22,504 bases of DNA from Mikrocytos mackini (lineage: Eukaryota > Endomyxa > Ascetosporea > Mikrocytida > Mikrocytiidae). Made by a program: the position numbers and the translations under genes. Of this stretch, positions 1 to 8,923 are shown in pieces. The stretch lies in assembly GCA_030180075.1 (NCBI GenBank), contig JASNJN010000002.1, positions 1-22,504 on the forward strand. The letters are read 5' to 3'. Position 1 is the stretch's first letter. Each line of letters begins with the position of its first letter. Below the pieces are notes generated by a model, which saw nothing but the letters and a program-made list of their open reading frames with translations, did no database searches and was not told the DNA's origin.

Positions 1-630
1 AATGATAATCATTCAATCGATTTTGAGGGAAACAACAACTCAGAATCATTTCACTTTATACCAGAGCCCGAAAACACAAATAACCAATTCAATCAAATGA
101 ATAGAAATGTAACACAAGAAGAAACATCGAATAATGACGAGAATAAGCAGGTTGAAATAAAGAAATTGATTATTTTGAGAAGATTACATGAGATTGAACA
201 AATATCTAACGATTCGGAAAATTTGAGCATTTTGAATTATATAGAGAATACACTAGAGTTTTCACTAAATAAAATTGCCAAACGAACATCAAACACATCG
301 ATTTATGACAACAAGTTATTTTCTGTTTCTAGCGGATATATAACACAGAAGAAGCTCGAAAAAAACAAATTCAAAGATTATAGTTGGGTAGCAAAGAAGC
401 GGAAAAGGCCTGGAAGGCCTCCATCATCATTAAAGACAGATTTTGAATGTTGCCATGTGTGTTTTCGGATGCATTGTCCAATGGGAACCGAAAGCGATGA
501 TTGGATAAAATGCGATTCGTGTTTTAAATGGTTTCATATATTATGTCTTCACGAACGAACGAACATTATTGCGGATGAATGGTATTGCAAATTATGCCTA
601 ACTATAAGAAATCCAATTATCGATAGTTAA
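1..630 (+). CDS. PHD-finger protein, 5' end off the window
   Basis: The frame is open from the first base of the window to the TAA at 628-630, so this is the 3' part of a longer gene. The ATG at 97 is probably internal. Numbering visible codons from base 1, the C-terminus carries a complete Cys4-His-Cys3 PHD finger: C151/C154, C171/C174, H179 (in WFH), C182, and C196/C199 (in EWYCKLC). Just before it is a basic stretch, KKRKRPGRPP, resembling an AT-hook and/or a nuclear localisation signal. The N-terminal part is Asn/Glu/Lys-rich with no recognised domain. PHD fingers usually read histone H3 tails in chromatin complexes, so a nuclear chromatin role is the likely inference. ING-type subunits share a C-terminal PHD, but the ING helical domain is not recognisable here. 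The finger is certain; the identity of the whole protein is not. Confidence 0.8.
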   Translation, partial: NDNHSIDFEGNNNSESFHFIPEPENTNNQFNQMNRNVTQEETSNNDENKQVEIKKLIILRRLHEIEQISNDSENLSILNYIENTLEFSLNKIAKRTSNTSIYDNKLFSVSSGYITQKKLEKNKFKDYSWVAKKRKRPGRPPSSLKTDFECCHVCFRMHCPMGTESDDWIKCDSCFKWFHILCLHERTNIIADEWYCKLCLTIRNPIIDS

Positions 631-1953
631 ATAAGCAATGTAGATGAACGACTTTTAAAGATAAGTTAATAAAAGAAGAGCTTAATTATATCAAGTTTGT
701 AAACACAATATTTAATTTTTTGCCTCAAATGGGTGTTATTTTATTTTAATCTATGTTTATGTCATCCAAATTATGTACTTGCTGTTTATCACCATCTCGA
801 TTTAGTCGTCTATAATTTAAATAATATCATATAAAATTTACATTATTCCCATTCGATTGGTTTCATAGCCGTATTAAGTATTTAAAGAATTTTTATCTTA
901 TTACATCCTTATTATACTTCCTTGTCAATATCTACAGTATTCTTCTTGATAATTCAAAAGTGATCGACGATGAAATATATGCGTCTTGTTTATGGAGAAA
1001 AGAAACATTCTGTATAGACTCGTTAACTATATTCTTAGTTTAATTCCCATGTACTTTTCAAGATATAAATTGTTCATAAATCAAAAATCATTGTTGTATC
1101 AATCTTATATTATTTTTAATATCTCTGCTCATTAATTCCCGATAAACTTCTCACTCTTATATGTGTTGTTTACCAAAAAGCTGTGTTTGAACATATAAAT
1201 CAGAAAAAGCTTTTAGCCGTTGTTTTTTGGTGTTTGTCATCAATGCAGCATCAAGATCATGTAGTTCGCATATAACATACTTAAAAGTCGGGTGGATATT
1301 TCTTTAACATAGTATCGCTATACTGAATCTACTCGGTTCTGACTTCTTGTCTATCATATGGCTAAGTATGTTCTCCCCTGTGTCATGAAACTACAAGTAA
1401 AGATAGTAGTAGTGGTTTTCAGTTTGTTGATATGGAATTCAATTTTATATATGTTGATAGACTTCGATCTTGCTGTTTTTAGCCTTAGTCATATAAAATA
1501 TAAATTTTGAAAATATAAAGCAGAAGTAACACATGTTGGCAAATTACTTTATATATGATATACGACCAATACGGAACATATGTGCAATATAATCAATTCA
1601 AATTAGAAATTATTATATTCTAGAAAATGATTTGAAAGGTGTGTTTTTATAATAAAGTCAATTTTAATAGAAATTTCCCAAAATATTGGATTATCCGCGA
1701 AAAGCACTTTATTATCAACATGATTCTAGTAGAAAACTACACTACTTAAATATTCACTGTAAATTTAAAACATAATTCTTTTAAAATATCGACCCCATAC
1801 CGAAAGTGCTAAAACACATATTTAATCCCAATATTCAAGATGTTTCCTTCATAAATATTTTGTTTTTTTTGTTGAAATCTTTTAAAATACCATGCCTCAT
1901 ATTGTATTTGAATAAAAAATCCTCATAAATAATCACTATCTTTATTTATAAAA
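631..1953. other. long AT-rich spacer, possible faint coding remnant
   Basis: This 1.3-kb spacer lies between the 3' ends of two convergent genes. It is AT-rich with no ATG-initiated ORF of useful length. On the minus strand, roughly 950-1400, one frame shows stretches of protein-like composition interrupted by several stops. These may be the remains of a decayed gene, but runs of this length also arise by chance at this AT content. No tRNA, snRNA box or transposon end was recognised. Confidence 0.4.
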
Positions 1954-3744
1954 CTAAAATAGCGTCAATATACCTTCCACACCATATTTTATACCAAGGA
2001 GTTTGTCAGACACCCTTTCCCCCAACCTTAAAAAACAACTTTTTACATCGTCATCAACTTTAATAATTGTTTTTTTTGTTTCATAGTCACATTCATAAAA
2101 AACATTTCTATAATCCCATACTTTTAAAAATCCATCTTTACTCCCAATCGCAATATTATATTTATTTGGTTTGGACGTAATTATGTTTTTCTCTTCTTCT
2201 ATGTTTTTAGCTTCTATTAGTTTATTTTTTATATGAGCAAGCCCATACAGATTTCCTTTTAAAATACTGCTAAAATGAAAATTTGTTTTCCTTTCTTTTT
2301 GTTCCTCTAAATCTTTAGAATATACTACTTGGTCAATATCTCTTAAATTAAGACACGCGATATGCCCATTAGATAAGCCTAAAATGATGATTTTGAGTTC
2401 GTCGTCTATGTCAACGTTTAGTATTCGCTGGGTTTCTCCGATGTAGTTTTGAATGTTTATTTCATACAATTTCTTCCCCTCTCTGATATCATAAATGTGA
2501 AGGCACATATCATCTGTTGTACAGAAACAAAGGTTCATTCGGGTCCCCAAACAGCAGTTATCAACACCTGAAAAATGGTTAAATATTCTGACATTTCCGC
2601 CTTTTTCTATATCCCAAAACCTACATGTAAAGTCTTCAGATGCAGTCAGGAAATATGCATTCGATACAGAAACGTCTATATCCCAAACTGGACCTTCGTG
2701 GCCATAGTACGATTGAAAAGGTTTACTGCTTAAGTGTGTTTCGTTCAGATTGAGATTCCCTTCAATGTCGGCGAAAAGTAACAGTGGGTAAGGTTCTAAA
2801 AACACAGTTTTTAGAATGGGAGTTTTAAACGTCTCATTTAAAATATTATTGTTGTTGTAGTCGTTAAATGTTCCGATATAGTAGTCGTTTAGAATTTTGG
2901 TTGTGGTAGTTTTGTATGGTCGCTTCAACGAAAACGAACGAACTGTTCCATCCATCTCCGATACAACAATTCTGTTGAACTTTTCATTTAAATTGACACT
3001 CAATATATCATTGCTAGTGTTTTTGATGTTCATTTTAAGAATAGCCTGTTTGTACATCAAATCATTCTTCTTAATGGGTTTTGTTTTGTCCTTTTCCAAG
3101 GAGTTTTTTATCTTTATATAAGGAGCAAACGCCCTGCTATCAATCAAAGTTTTTAATCTATCCGTGAAACAATTTTTTGTATCTTTAAAGTACTGGTATG
3201 TCTTTTTCTCATCTTCAAATATATTGGCCTTCTGATTTAAGAGTTTGTTAGACATAACTTCGACCGTGCAATAATTCATTATAAGGTAAGATACATAATA
3301 TAGTTTGTTGGATTTTAAACATACTTCGAGTGTGTTAAGGTCGAACTTGTTTAATTTCACACGTGTTTTTTTGGTATAGTAAGCTTGCAAGAAAGGGAAC
3401 GTCTCGAGTATATTGTTCAAAGGATAGTTGGAAGCTTCTTTGATATTTTGTGTGCTGAATATAGTTTTGAATGCTTGTTGGTACTCGTGAGACAAAAGAT
3501 AGTGGAAATTCGAAGTTTGATCGAACAAAATAGATGCATTCTTTAGGGAGGAGGCTTTTATTGGTTCAATAAGTGACACTATGTAAACCAATGGGCTGAG
3601 GTTCGAGAGACTCTTATTTGTGAACGAAGAAGACGAAGATAACCAAGGTAAGAAGTAATTAAGTTCGAAGTGTGCTTCTTGTATCAAACTTGCTCGTTTA
3701 ATTCCCTGAGTTCTTTTGGGGAATGCAGGAGATGTAACTTCCAT
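1954..3744 (-). CDS. TAF5: TAF5-like WD40 subunit of TFIID
   Basis: This is a 596-residue protein starting MEVTSPAFPK. The frame stays open upstream to 3774, but without a further ATG, and that stretch is the A/T-rich start motif (3751-3770), so the ATG at 3744 is preferred. Residues about 20-160 look like the helical NTD2 domain of TAF5. From about residue 245 to the C-terminus there are WD40-type repeats; the clearest is GHEGPVWDIDV...ASEDFTCRFWDIE, followed by RIFNHFSGVDN and IYDIREGK, matching the order and spacing of TAF5 propeller blades. Other blades are degenerate, and a lysine/asparagine-rich linker joins the halves. TAF5 scaffolds TFIID (and SAGA in fungi) in the nucleus. The gene is divergent from the membrane-protein gene at 3941. 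Another WD40 protein with a helical N-terminus cannot be excluded. Confidence 0.72.
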   Translation of the reverse strand: MEVTSPAFPKRTQGIKRASLIQEAHFELNYFLPWLSSSSSFTNKSLSNLSPLVYIVSLIEPIKASSLKNASILFDQTSNFHYLLSHEYQQAFKTIFSTQNIKEASNYPLNNILETFPFLQAYYTKKTRVKLNKFDLNTLEVCLKSNKLYYVSYLIMNYCTVEVMSNKLLNQKANIFEDEKKTYQYFKDTKNCFTDRLKTLIDSRAFAPYIKIKNSLEKDKTKPIKKNDLMYKQAILKMNIKNTSNDILSVNLNEKFNRIVVSEMDGTVRSFSLKRPYKTTTTKILNDYYIGTFNDYNNNNILNETFKTPILKTVFLEPYPLLLFADIEGNLNLNETHLSSKPFQSYYGHEGPVWDIDVSVSNAYFLTASEDFTCRFWDIEKGGNVRIFNHFSGVDNCCLGTRMNLCFCTTDDMCLHIYDIREGKKLYEINIQNYIGETQRILNVDIDDELKIIILGLSNGHIACLNLRDIDQVVYSKDLEEQKERKTNFHFSSILKGNLYGLAHIKNKLIEAKNIEEEKNIITSKPNKYNIAIGSKDGFLKVWDYRNVFYECDYETKKTIIKVDDDVKSCFLRLGERVSDKLLGIKYGVEGILTLF

Positions 3745-3750
3745 GGAAAA

Positions 3751-3770
3751 GAATTTTAAATTTAATAAAT
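3751..3770 (-). promoter_or_regulatory. AAATTT-type start-proximal motif of the TAF5-like gene
   Basis: On the minus strand this reads ATTTATTAAATTTAAAATTC, ending 6 bases before the ATG at 3744. It matches motifs found before several other genes here and supports choosing that ATG. Confidence 0.5.
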
Positions 3771-3891
3771 TCAACCCAAAAATGGACTACAAAACTAGCA
3801 ATCTGTAAAACGAACAAAACAGAAGTACAAATGCCAAAGCATATGTTTCATAACATCCTCTATGTATCCAAAAGTAACTGGCCAAGCTTGT

Positions 3892-3908
3892 AATTTAAAA
3901 TTTTAAAT
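3892..3908 (+). promoter_or_regulatory. AATTTAAAATTTTAAAT motif upstream of the gene at 3941
   Basis: This near-perfect A/T palindrome lies 32 bases before the ATG at 3941, in the spacer shared with the divergent TAF5-like gene. It has the same core as the motifs before eS1 and eL15. Confidence 0.45.
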
Positions 3909-3940
3909 CTCGTGATATTTCACAAAGCTCTATTTCGCAC

Positions 3941-5176
3941 ATGGAATTACAAGGAAGGTACAAACTCTTGGGCGTTATCATAATCATAGTAAACATCGCA
4001 CTATTTATTCTAATAGTTGTTTTCCTATTTATTAACATGATAAAAGAGCAAAACCTTATACCGCCGCCTCAATTCTCCCTCAAAATGAGAATGTTCAGAG
4101 ATAACATAAAGGAGAAAATCTTCTCTTCGAATTACAAGCATAACAAAACATGCAGGGACTACCTGGGCTATTTCTTCATGATAAGAATAGGGTTTGTGAT
4201 TGATTACGAAAACGACAAGAGGACGCCTTACATGGCTTCTTTGGCGGGTATACTGAAAGACTACTCGATTGTACCAAATGGAAATGAAGCTGGAGGGAAA
4301 ATACGAATGACACTTAAAGCAACCAATTCGAGAACTTTGAATTATTTCCACGAGTCTAAGCCGATTCTTCTCAACTATATGCTCGAAATTAACTCAACAT
4401 ATAACGAAAGCAAACCTATCGATGACGATGTAACCGTGACTAAAGAACTCACTGAAAATCCTGTCCAAGATATATATCAGAAAGCTTTAAAAAACAAACA
4501 GACCAGCCTTGTTCCACTGAATTTAGAGGTTATAAGAATATGGGGCTACGAGATCGAAACAAGAGTCTATTTCAAAACTTACCACCGTATAGAAACACGG
4601 ACTACCGCAAAATCAATAAGAAAATCTACTAACACAGGAACGAACACAAAGTCAAAGTTCGAAGACGTTTATGAAATTGATGTGATTAGTCACGAATTCG
4701 ACAGGAATGCTAAGATCTGTAGGATAAAAAACGGATTATATTTGCTGTTTTACCCCACGAACGCCCGAAACAACGAGCTGAGTGATACTGATTTCTACAT
4801 TCCAGAGAAAATCACAGTGTTGGCACCAGATTACGTTTTTGTGTCGGCTTCTTTGTATACAGGAAACTTCCGATACAAACAGAGTTTGAAGACAGTCAAA
4901 AATTATATAAACAACATGGTCGGCGAGAAGACTATAGATGGGCAAAATAAAAAGTATATTTTTCTAATGTACTCCGAATACAAATTCGATGTGAAGGACG
5001 ATCATTTGCATATTTTATTGAAGACCAAAGTCCTACGGGTTCGTAAAGTTGTTAAAGATAAAGGAAAGCAAATTAACAAACAAGATGGGAATGCTAATAA
5101 ATACAACTACACTATGATGTTTTATTACCCGCTAATTAAAGACATGATATCAGGGGTACCGGTTATTGTAAAATAA
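3941..5176 (+). CDS. unknown membrane-anchored protein
   Basis: This 411-residue protein was not recognised as any known family. Residues about 8-34 are one long hydrophobic segment rich in Ile, Leu and Val, preceded by a short basic N-terminus, so it is probably a signal-anchor with the rest exposed on one side. The remaining ~375 residues are hydrophilic, with NxS/T sites (for example NSTYNES near 149-155). A Lys/Thr/Ser-rich stretch (TTAKSIRKSTNTGTNTKSK) near 220-240 looks like a flexible loop. Alternating hydrophobic residues in the C-terminal third suggest beta structure. The start is supported by the AATTTAAAATTTTAAAT motif at 3892-3908. The stop overlaps an AAATAAATATATGA string that may be the polyadenylation signal. 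It could be a lineage-specific secretory-pathway or surface protein; that is inference only. Confidence 0.75.
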   Translation: MELQGRYKLLGVIIIIVNIALFILIVVFLFINMIKEQNLIPPPQFSLKMRMFRDNIKEKIFSSNYKHNKTCRDYLGYFFMIRIGFVIDYENDKRTPYMASLAGILKDYSIVPNGNEAGGKIRMTLKATNSRTLNYFHESKPILLNYMLEINSTYNESKPIDDDVTVTKELTENPVQDIYQKALKNKQTSLVPLNLEVIRIWGYEIETRVYFKTYHRIETRTTAKSIRKSTNTGTNTKSKFEDVYEIDVISHEFDRNAKICRIKNGLYLLFYPTNARNNELSDTDFYIPEKITVLAPDYVFVSASLYTGNFRYKQSLKTVKNYINNMVGEKTIDGQNKKYIFLMYSEYKFDVKDDHLHILLKTKVLRVRKVVKDKGKQINKQDGNANKYNYTMMFYYPLIKDMISGVPVIVK

Positions 5177-5450
5177 ATATATGATTTTTGGATTTATAAA
5201 ACAAATAAAATGTCGTTAAAAACTTCCTTTATTCGCTATCTCCGTCATTCTTTCCTCATATAGCTCGTTATTATTTATTGGTTGTTCGTATTGAGTTTCT
5301 TTAATGCATACGGCATTTGATACCCTTCTGTCACCCGCCAACAACCTATAAGTTCGTTGTACGTACTTATGTTAATTTCCAAACAAAAAATATTTTTGAA
5401 CACAGAAACTTAAACTCAACAAAAACGAGATAACAACGGAAGATTTAGAA
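5177..5450. other. spacer between membrane-protein gene and Rab gene
   Basis: The spacer is 274 bp. On the minus strand, 5216-5371 holds a 51-codon open frame without an ATG start, of somewhat protein-like composition. Open frames of this size are expected by chance in DNA this AT-rich, so it is recorded but not called as a gene. The 80 bases before the Rab ATG are A-rich. Confidence 0.35.
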
Positions 5451-6149
5451 ATGACGATTACAACGAGTGATTTACACCTGAAATCGAAGGCCGTATTCCT
5501 GGGCGACGTGGCTGTTGGGAAAACAAGTTTGATCAACAGGTATGTTACCGGGACATTTGTGGATGGATACACCTCTACAGTAGGGATTGACTTTGCTAAT
5601 AAAACGAAAGAGGTTATACACGAGGGTGAAGGGCCGAATGAAGGTGAAGGTGGGTTCCCAAGCAAAATCAGGTATAAAACCTCCCTTCAATTATGGGACA
5701 CTGCGGGACAAGAACGGTTTAAATCACTGTTGCCAAATTACATTCGTGAGGCGGACATTGTCGTATTAGTCTTCTCTCTCGACAACCTGAAGAGTTTCGA
5801 GAACATAGCGATTTGGATGAATAAGATACAAGATTTCGGAGATAAGATGATATTTTTGGTTTGTAATAAACAGGATTTGGAAACTACCACTGCAAAGGAA
5901 GTTGGCAAAGAAATCATGGAAGAAGTTTTAATCTCCCAATTCATTACGAGTAGAAATATTAAACATTATTTCCGAACTAGCGCAAAAGATAACTTTGGGA
6001 TTTGCGACCTTTTTGATAACCTTTTCAAACACGCATGTAAGATAGCCCTGTTAAAAAACCAGAAACTTGACGAGCAGAAGAAGGCGGAAAATCAGCGCAT
6101 TGATGTGGAAGAAGGAGGGAGTATTCTAACAAGTTGTTGTTGGAAATGA
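5451..6149 (+). CDS. YPT6: Rab6/Ypt6-type small GTPase
   Basis: This 232-residue Rab GTPase probably acts in Golgi vesicle traffic. All nucleotide-binding motifs are present: P-loop GDVAVGKTS (18-26), switch I with the T43-x-G-I-D-F core, WDTAGQERF (82-90), NKQD (139-142) and TSAK (176-179). The TVGIDFANKT segment and the RFKSLLPNYIREA stretch after the G3 motif are closest to Rab6/Ypt6. The C-terminus SCCWK provides two cysteines (229, 230) suitable for geranylgeranylation. There is an unusual Gly/Glu-rich insert (about 57-76, containing EGEGPNEGEGG) between beta-2 and beta-3, where Rabs normally have a tight turn, so the protein is slightly longer than usual (about 205-215). Rab is certain; the Rab6 subclass is likely. 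Confidence 0.88.
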   Translation: MTITTSDLHLKSKAVFLGDVAVGKTSLINRYVTGTFVDGYTSTVGIDFANKTKEVIHEGEGPNEGEGGFPSKIRYKTSLQLWDTAGQERFKSLLPNYIREADIVVLVFSLDNLKSFENIAIWMNKIQDFGDKMIFLVCNKQDLETTTAKEVGKEIMEEVLISQFITSRNIKHYFRTSAKDNFGICDLFDNLFKHACKIALLKNQKLDEQKKAENQRIDVEEGGSILTSCCWK

Positions 6150-6336
6150 GAATTGATTGAATTGATGATACTTGAGACACCATAGAAAAATACACACGTA
6201 TAAATAAATCAAAATTTGAACAATGTGAATATAATCATAACACGTTCAAAACACTGTTGTTTATTTACTCATCAAACAGGAATAATTTTTAACTTCTAAG
6301 TATAAATAAAGTAAAGGATTATATTTATTTAATTCG

Positions 6337-6870
6337 TTAAAATATGTTGCATTTTTTATGGCTTTTTGATTTGAAGTGGTTGTTCAAATGAAAGTTCCGA
6401 CAAAGTTCACAGTCGACACGAAGAGTATCTTCCTTCTTTGTTTTTTGCACGGTTTCCCCAATCTTTATTTCGGTATTCATATCTTTTTCTGGGTATTCAA
6501 TTAACAGTGGGCCATTCTCGTTGGTTATATCGCTGATTTCCTGGGCTGTGAATCCAGCCACTCTGTGTATAAGCATGTTTAAGAAAGGAAAAGAAGCTAT
6601 GCTATTCTTAAACGTCTCGAAGTTCACAGCTCCATCAGGTGCTACGATGGAAAGGAAATCCTTTATATTCTCTTCGTTGGTATGGGAATGATCCCCGAAA
6701 ATCTTGATCTTTGTTTTGATCAGGAAATACTTTAGACGGGCGATGCTAATCACTCCTTTCACAGATAGCCTTTCAAACGCAAGTTTTATCTCACCATCTG
6801 TTATTTTCACACCCCTATCCTGAAGCCTAACCGAGGCATATCTCTCGTACATATCCTGCTTTTCTTTCAT
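6337..6870 (-). CDS. small protein with C-terminal zinc finger and degenerate EF-hand-like region
   Basis: This 177-residue protein was not assigned to a family. The C-terminal end has C154-x2-C157 and H165-x5-H171 (CELCRNFHLNNHFKSKSHKK), resembling U1/matrin-type C2H2 fingers, which bind RNA or ribonucleoprotein, though the spacing between the Cys and His pairs is short. The N-terminal half has two helix-loop-helix-like units (around 23-50 and 68-92, the second with APDGAVNFETF), similar in pattern to EF-hands but without a full set of calcium ligands. The gene is convergent with the Rab gene and divergent from NFS1. On the minus strand an AAATTTGAC string sits 23-31 bases before the start. 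Confidence 0.65.
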   Translation of the reverse strand: MKEKQDMYERYASVRLQDRGVKITDGEIKLAFERLSVKGVISIARLKYFLIKTKIKIFGDHSHTNEENIKDFLSIVAPDGAVNFETFKNSIASFPFLNMLIHRVAGFTAQEISDITNENGPLLIEYPEKDMNTEIKIGETVQKTKKEDTLRVDCELCRNFHLNNHFKSKSHKKCNIF

Positions 6871-7191
6871 GAAGATGGTGTCCTTCTGTTAGTCAAATTT
6901 GAATGTTTGTGAAGTGGTAATTTAATCCAAAACAAACTATCATTCAGTTGTTCGATATAATCTAGGCCTTACATGTGTGTAATATTTGATCGGATAATAT
7001 GTGATGGAAAGAAGCAACTCAGAGTCCATTATACGACATTTGAAGAAAATTTGGGCCGAAAGGCCTGTTCCTAATATATATCGATAAAACCTAACTTACT
7101 AACAACAAATAGTTCGTTAGAACGATTTTACCGCTTTCTAGAGGGATTGGGCTCAAATTGAATAGGTTTGTGCTTTTTCTAAAAATTTCTG
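6871..7191. promoter_or_regulatory. divergent promoter region between zinc-finger gene and NFS1
   Basis: This 321-bp spacer lies between two divergent start codons. The NFS1 side ends in CTAAAAATTTCTG directly before its ATG. At 7054-7065 there is a small GGCC-GAAA-GGCC inverted repeat (4-bp stem, GNRA-type loop) just after an AAAATTTG string. No gene was seen. Confidence 0.4.
7179..7191 (+). promoter_or_regulatory. AAATTT-type motif abutting the NFS1 start
   Basis: CTAAAAATTTCTG directly precedes the ATG at 7192, the same arrangement as at eL15. Confidence 0.4.
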
Positions 7192-8640
7192 ATGTTAGTC
7201 CCAACAACTCTTCCAACCCGAGCCAGTTCCTTCATCAAGTACATGAAGCCATACATTAAGACAACATTAGAAAGAATACATTTTCAATGCAAAAACTTCA
7301 AACCGACTGTTAGAAACCGTTTGAACCCGCTTCCTAACAAATCAAACTTCCAAGTCAAGGGAACATCCTTCGAAGTCCGTCCGAAGTACCTCGACAATAT
7401 AGCAACCACCAAGGTCGATCCGCGTGTCGTTGATGCCATGATGCCTTATCTATGTGGAATGTTCGGAAATTCGGGTAGTCGAACCCATCTCTTTGGGTGG
7501 GAAACTGAAAGTGCCGTAGAAGAAGCTAGGCAGAAGATGGCAAGCCTGATAAACTGCAAACCTTCCGAGTTAATCTTTACATCTGGTGCGACTGAAGCCG
7601 ACAACTTGGCCGCAAAAGGGTATTTGGAATTCTTGGAGGAGTCCGGGGAACTCCCAAAGGATATGGAAATAATAACCGTAGCAACTGAGCATAAAGCTGT
7701 TCTAGAAACCTTCCGATTCCTAGAGCAGAAGGGTTACAACGTGCATTACATAACCCCAAAGCCTAATGGAATGATAGATTTGGACGACTTTAAAAAGTTA
7801 CTCAATGAAAGGACTAGGTTCGTGTCCATCATGCATATCAACAACGAAATAGGGATCGTACAAGATATTAAAAAGATTTCCGGAATTTTACAAGAGCATA
7901 ACAGAAGACTCAAAGAAACGAACAATAAAAACAAAAGAATAGTATTTCATGTCGACGCCGCCCAATCTGTGGGAAAGATAAACGTAGACTGTCAGGAATT
8001 AGGAGTCGATATGTTTTCTATCAGCGGCCATAAAATATATGGACCCAAGGGAATAGGTGTTTTGTATATTAACAGTAGACCGCCTGTTGGGCGAAGGATA
8101 AGACTAAAGGCTATGGTTACAGGAGGTGGCCAAGAACGAGGGATAAGGTCTGGTACACTCCCCGTTCCACTCGTGGTCGGACTCGGCAAGGCAGCGGAGT
8201 TAGCCAAAGAAAACATGAAGCGAGATCATGACCATGTAACACTCTTGTCAGATAAACTTAAGAGGGAGCTGCTGAAAGAAACGGGAGTGTATTTAAATGG
8301 AAGCGGAGGAAGTCTGTACCCGGGATGTAACAACTTTTCGTTTGATTTTGTTGAAGGTGAATCCCTTCTTATGGGTCTCAAAGATTTGGCACTTAGTAGT
8401 GGGAGTGCGTGTACTTCTGCTTCATTGGAACCTTCCTATGTTTTGAAAGCACTTGGTGTTGGAGATGAACTTGCCCATACGAGTATTAGATACGGAATTG
8501 GTAGGTTTACTAGAGAAGCCGAAATAGACGAAGCTATTAAAAAAACTAAAGAATGGGTAAGCAAACTAAAAGAACTCTCTCCATTGTATGAAATGGTACA
8601 AGAAGGCATTGATCTTAAATCGATAGAATGGGCAGAATAA
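7192..8640 (+). CDS. NFS1: cysteine desulfurase NFS1 (mitosomal)
   Basis: This 482-residue class V aminotransferase-fold enzyme takes sulfur from L-cysteine for iron-sulfur cluster assembly, using PLP. The motifs are complete: SGATEADN (131-138), TEHKAVLET (165-173), HVDAAQSVGK (253-262), SGHKIYGPKG with the PLP lysine K281, and the mobile-loop SSGSACTSASLEP with catalytic C407. The C-terminal tail LSPLYEMVQEGIDLKSIEW is the conserved ending of eukaryotic/alphaproteobacterial NFS1, used for ISU binding. The first ~60 residues are basic and Ser/Thr/Arg-rich with almost no acidic residues, fitting an organelle-targeting presequence. The ATG at 7192 is directly preceded by an AAATTT-type motif; the next Met is residue 18. 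In microsporidia the enzyme is in the mitosome. No Fe-S partner gene lies nearby. Confidence 0.97.
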   Translation: MLVPTTLPTRASSFIKYMKPYIKTTLERIHFQCKNFKPTVRNRLNPLPNKSNFQVKGTSFEVRPKYLDNIATTKVDPRVVDAMMPYLCGMFGNSGSRTHLFGWETESAVEEARQKMASLINCKPSELIFTSGATEADNLAAKGYLEFLEESGELPKDMEIITVATEHKAVLETFRFLEQKGYNVHYITPKPNGMIDLDDFKKLLNERTRFVSIMHINNEIGIVQDIKKISGILQEHNRRLKETNNKNKRIVFHVDAAQSVGKINVDCQELGVDMFSISGHKIYGPKGIGVLYINSRPPVGRRIRLKAMVTGGGQERGIRSGTLPVPLVVGLGKAAELAKENMKRDHDHVTLLSDKLKRELLKETGVYLNGSGGSLYPGCNNFSFDFVEGESLLMGLKDLALSSGSACTSASLEPSYVLKALGVGDELAHTSIRYGIGRFTREAEIDEAIKKTKEWVSKLKELSPLYEMVQEGIDLKSIEWAE

Positions 8641-8923
8641 ACATGTTCGAATTTAACGCCATGGATTAGTTTAACTTGAAATAAATATATGAGGGATGGC
8701 ACAGGGTTCTACCATAAAATAATTATATAAACTTCATTAATTAAATTAAAAATGTTTTCTGAATTAAAATTTGAACGCTTATATTTTACAAAAGATAAAA
8801 ATAAGGTGTTCATTTTATTATAACGCTGACTATATTGCATATTTATTGGTTTGAATTTTTAATCTATGACTGATCTAAAATTAACTCCAAACAAGGTATT
8901 TAGTTCATGAAATTCTTTTACAT

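Noticed and set aside
5216-5371. 51-codon minus-strand frame before the Rab gene, considered as a spliced small gene
   Set aside because: No ATG, no convincing upstream exon or GTAAGT-type 5' splice site on that strand, and another frame of the same stretch is equally open; the length is within chance.
6160-6240. TGATGA string after the Rab gene as a C/D snoRNA
   Set aside because: No CTGA D box at a suitable distance and no terminal stem.
7054-7065. GGCC-GAAA-GGCC hairpin upstream of NFS1 as an RNA regulator
   Set aside because: A 4-bp stem is too short to support a structure claim and there is no surrounding conserved fold.
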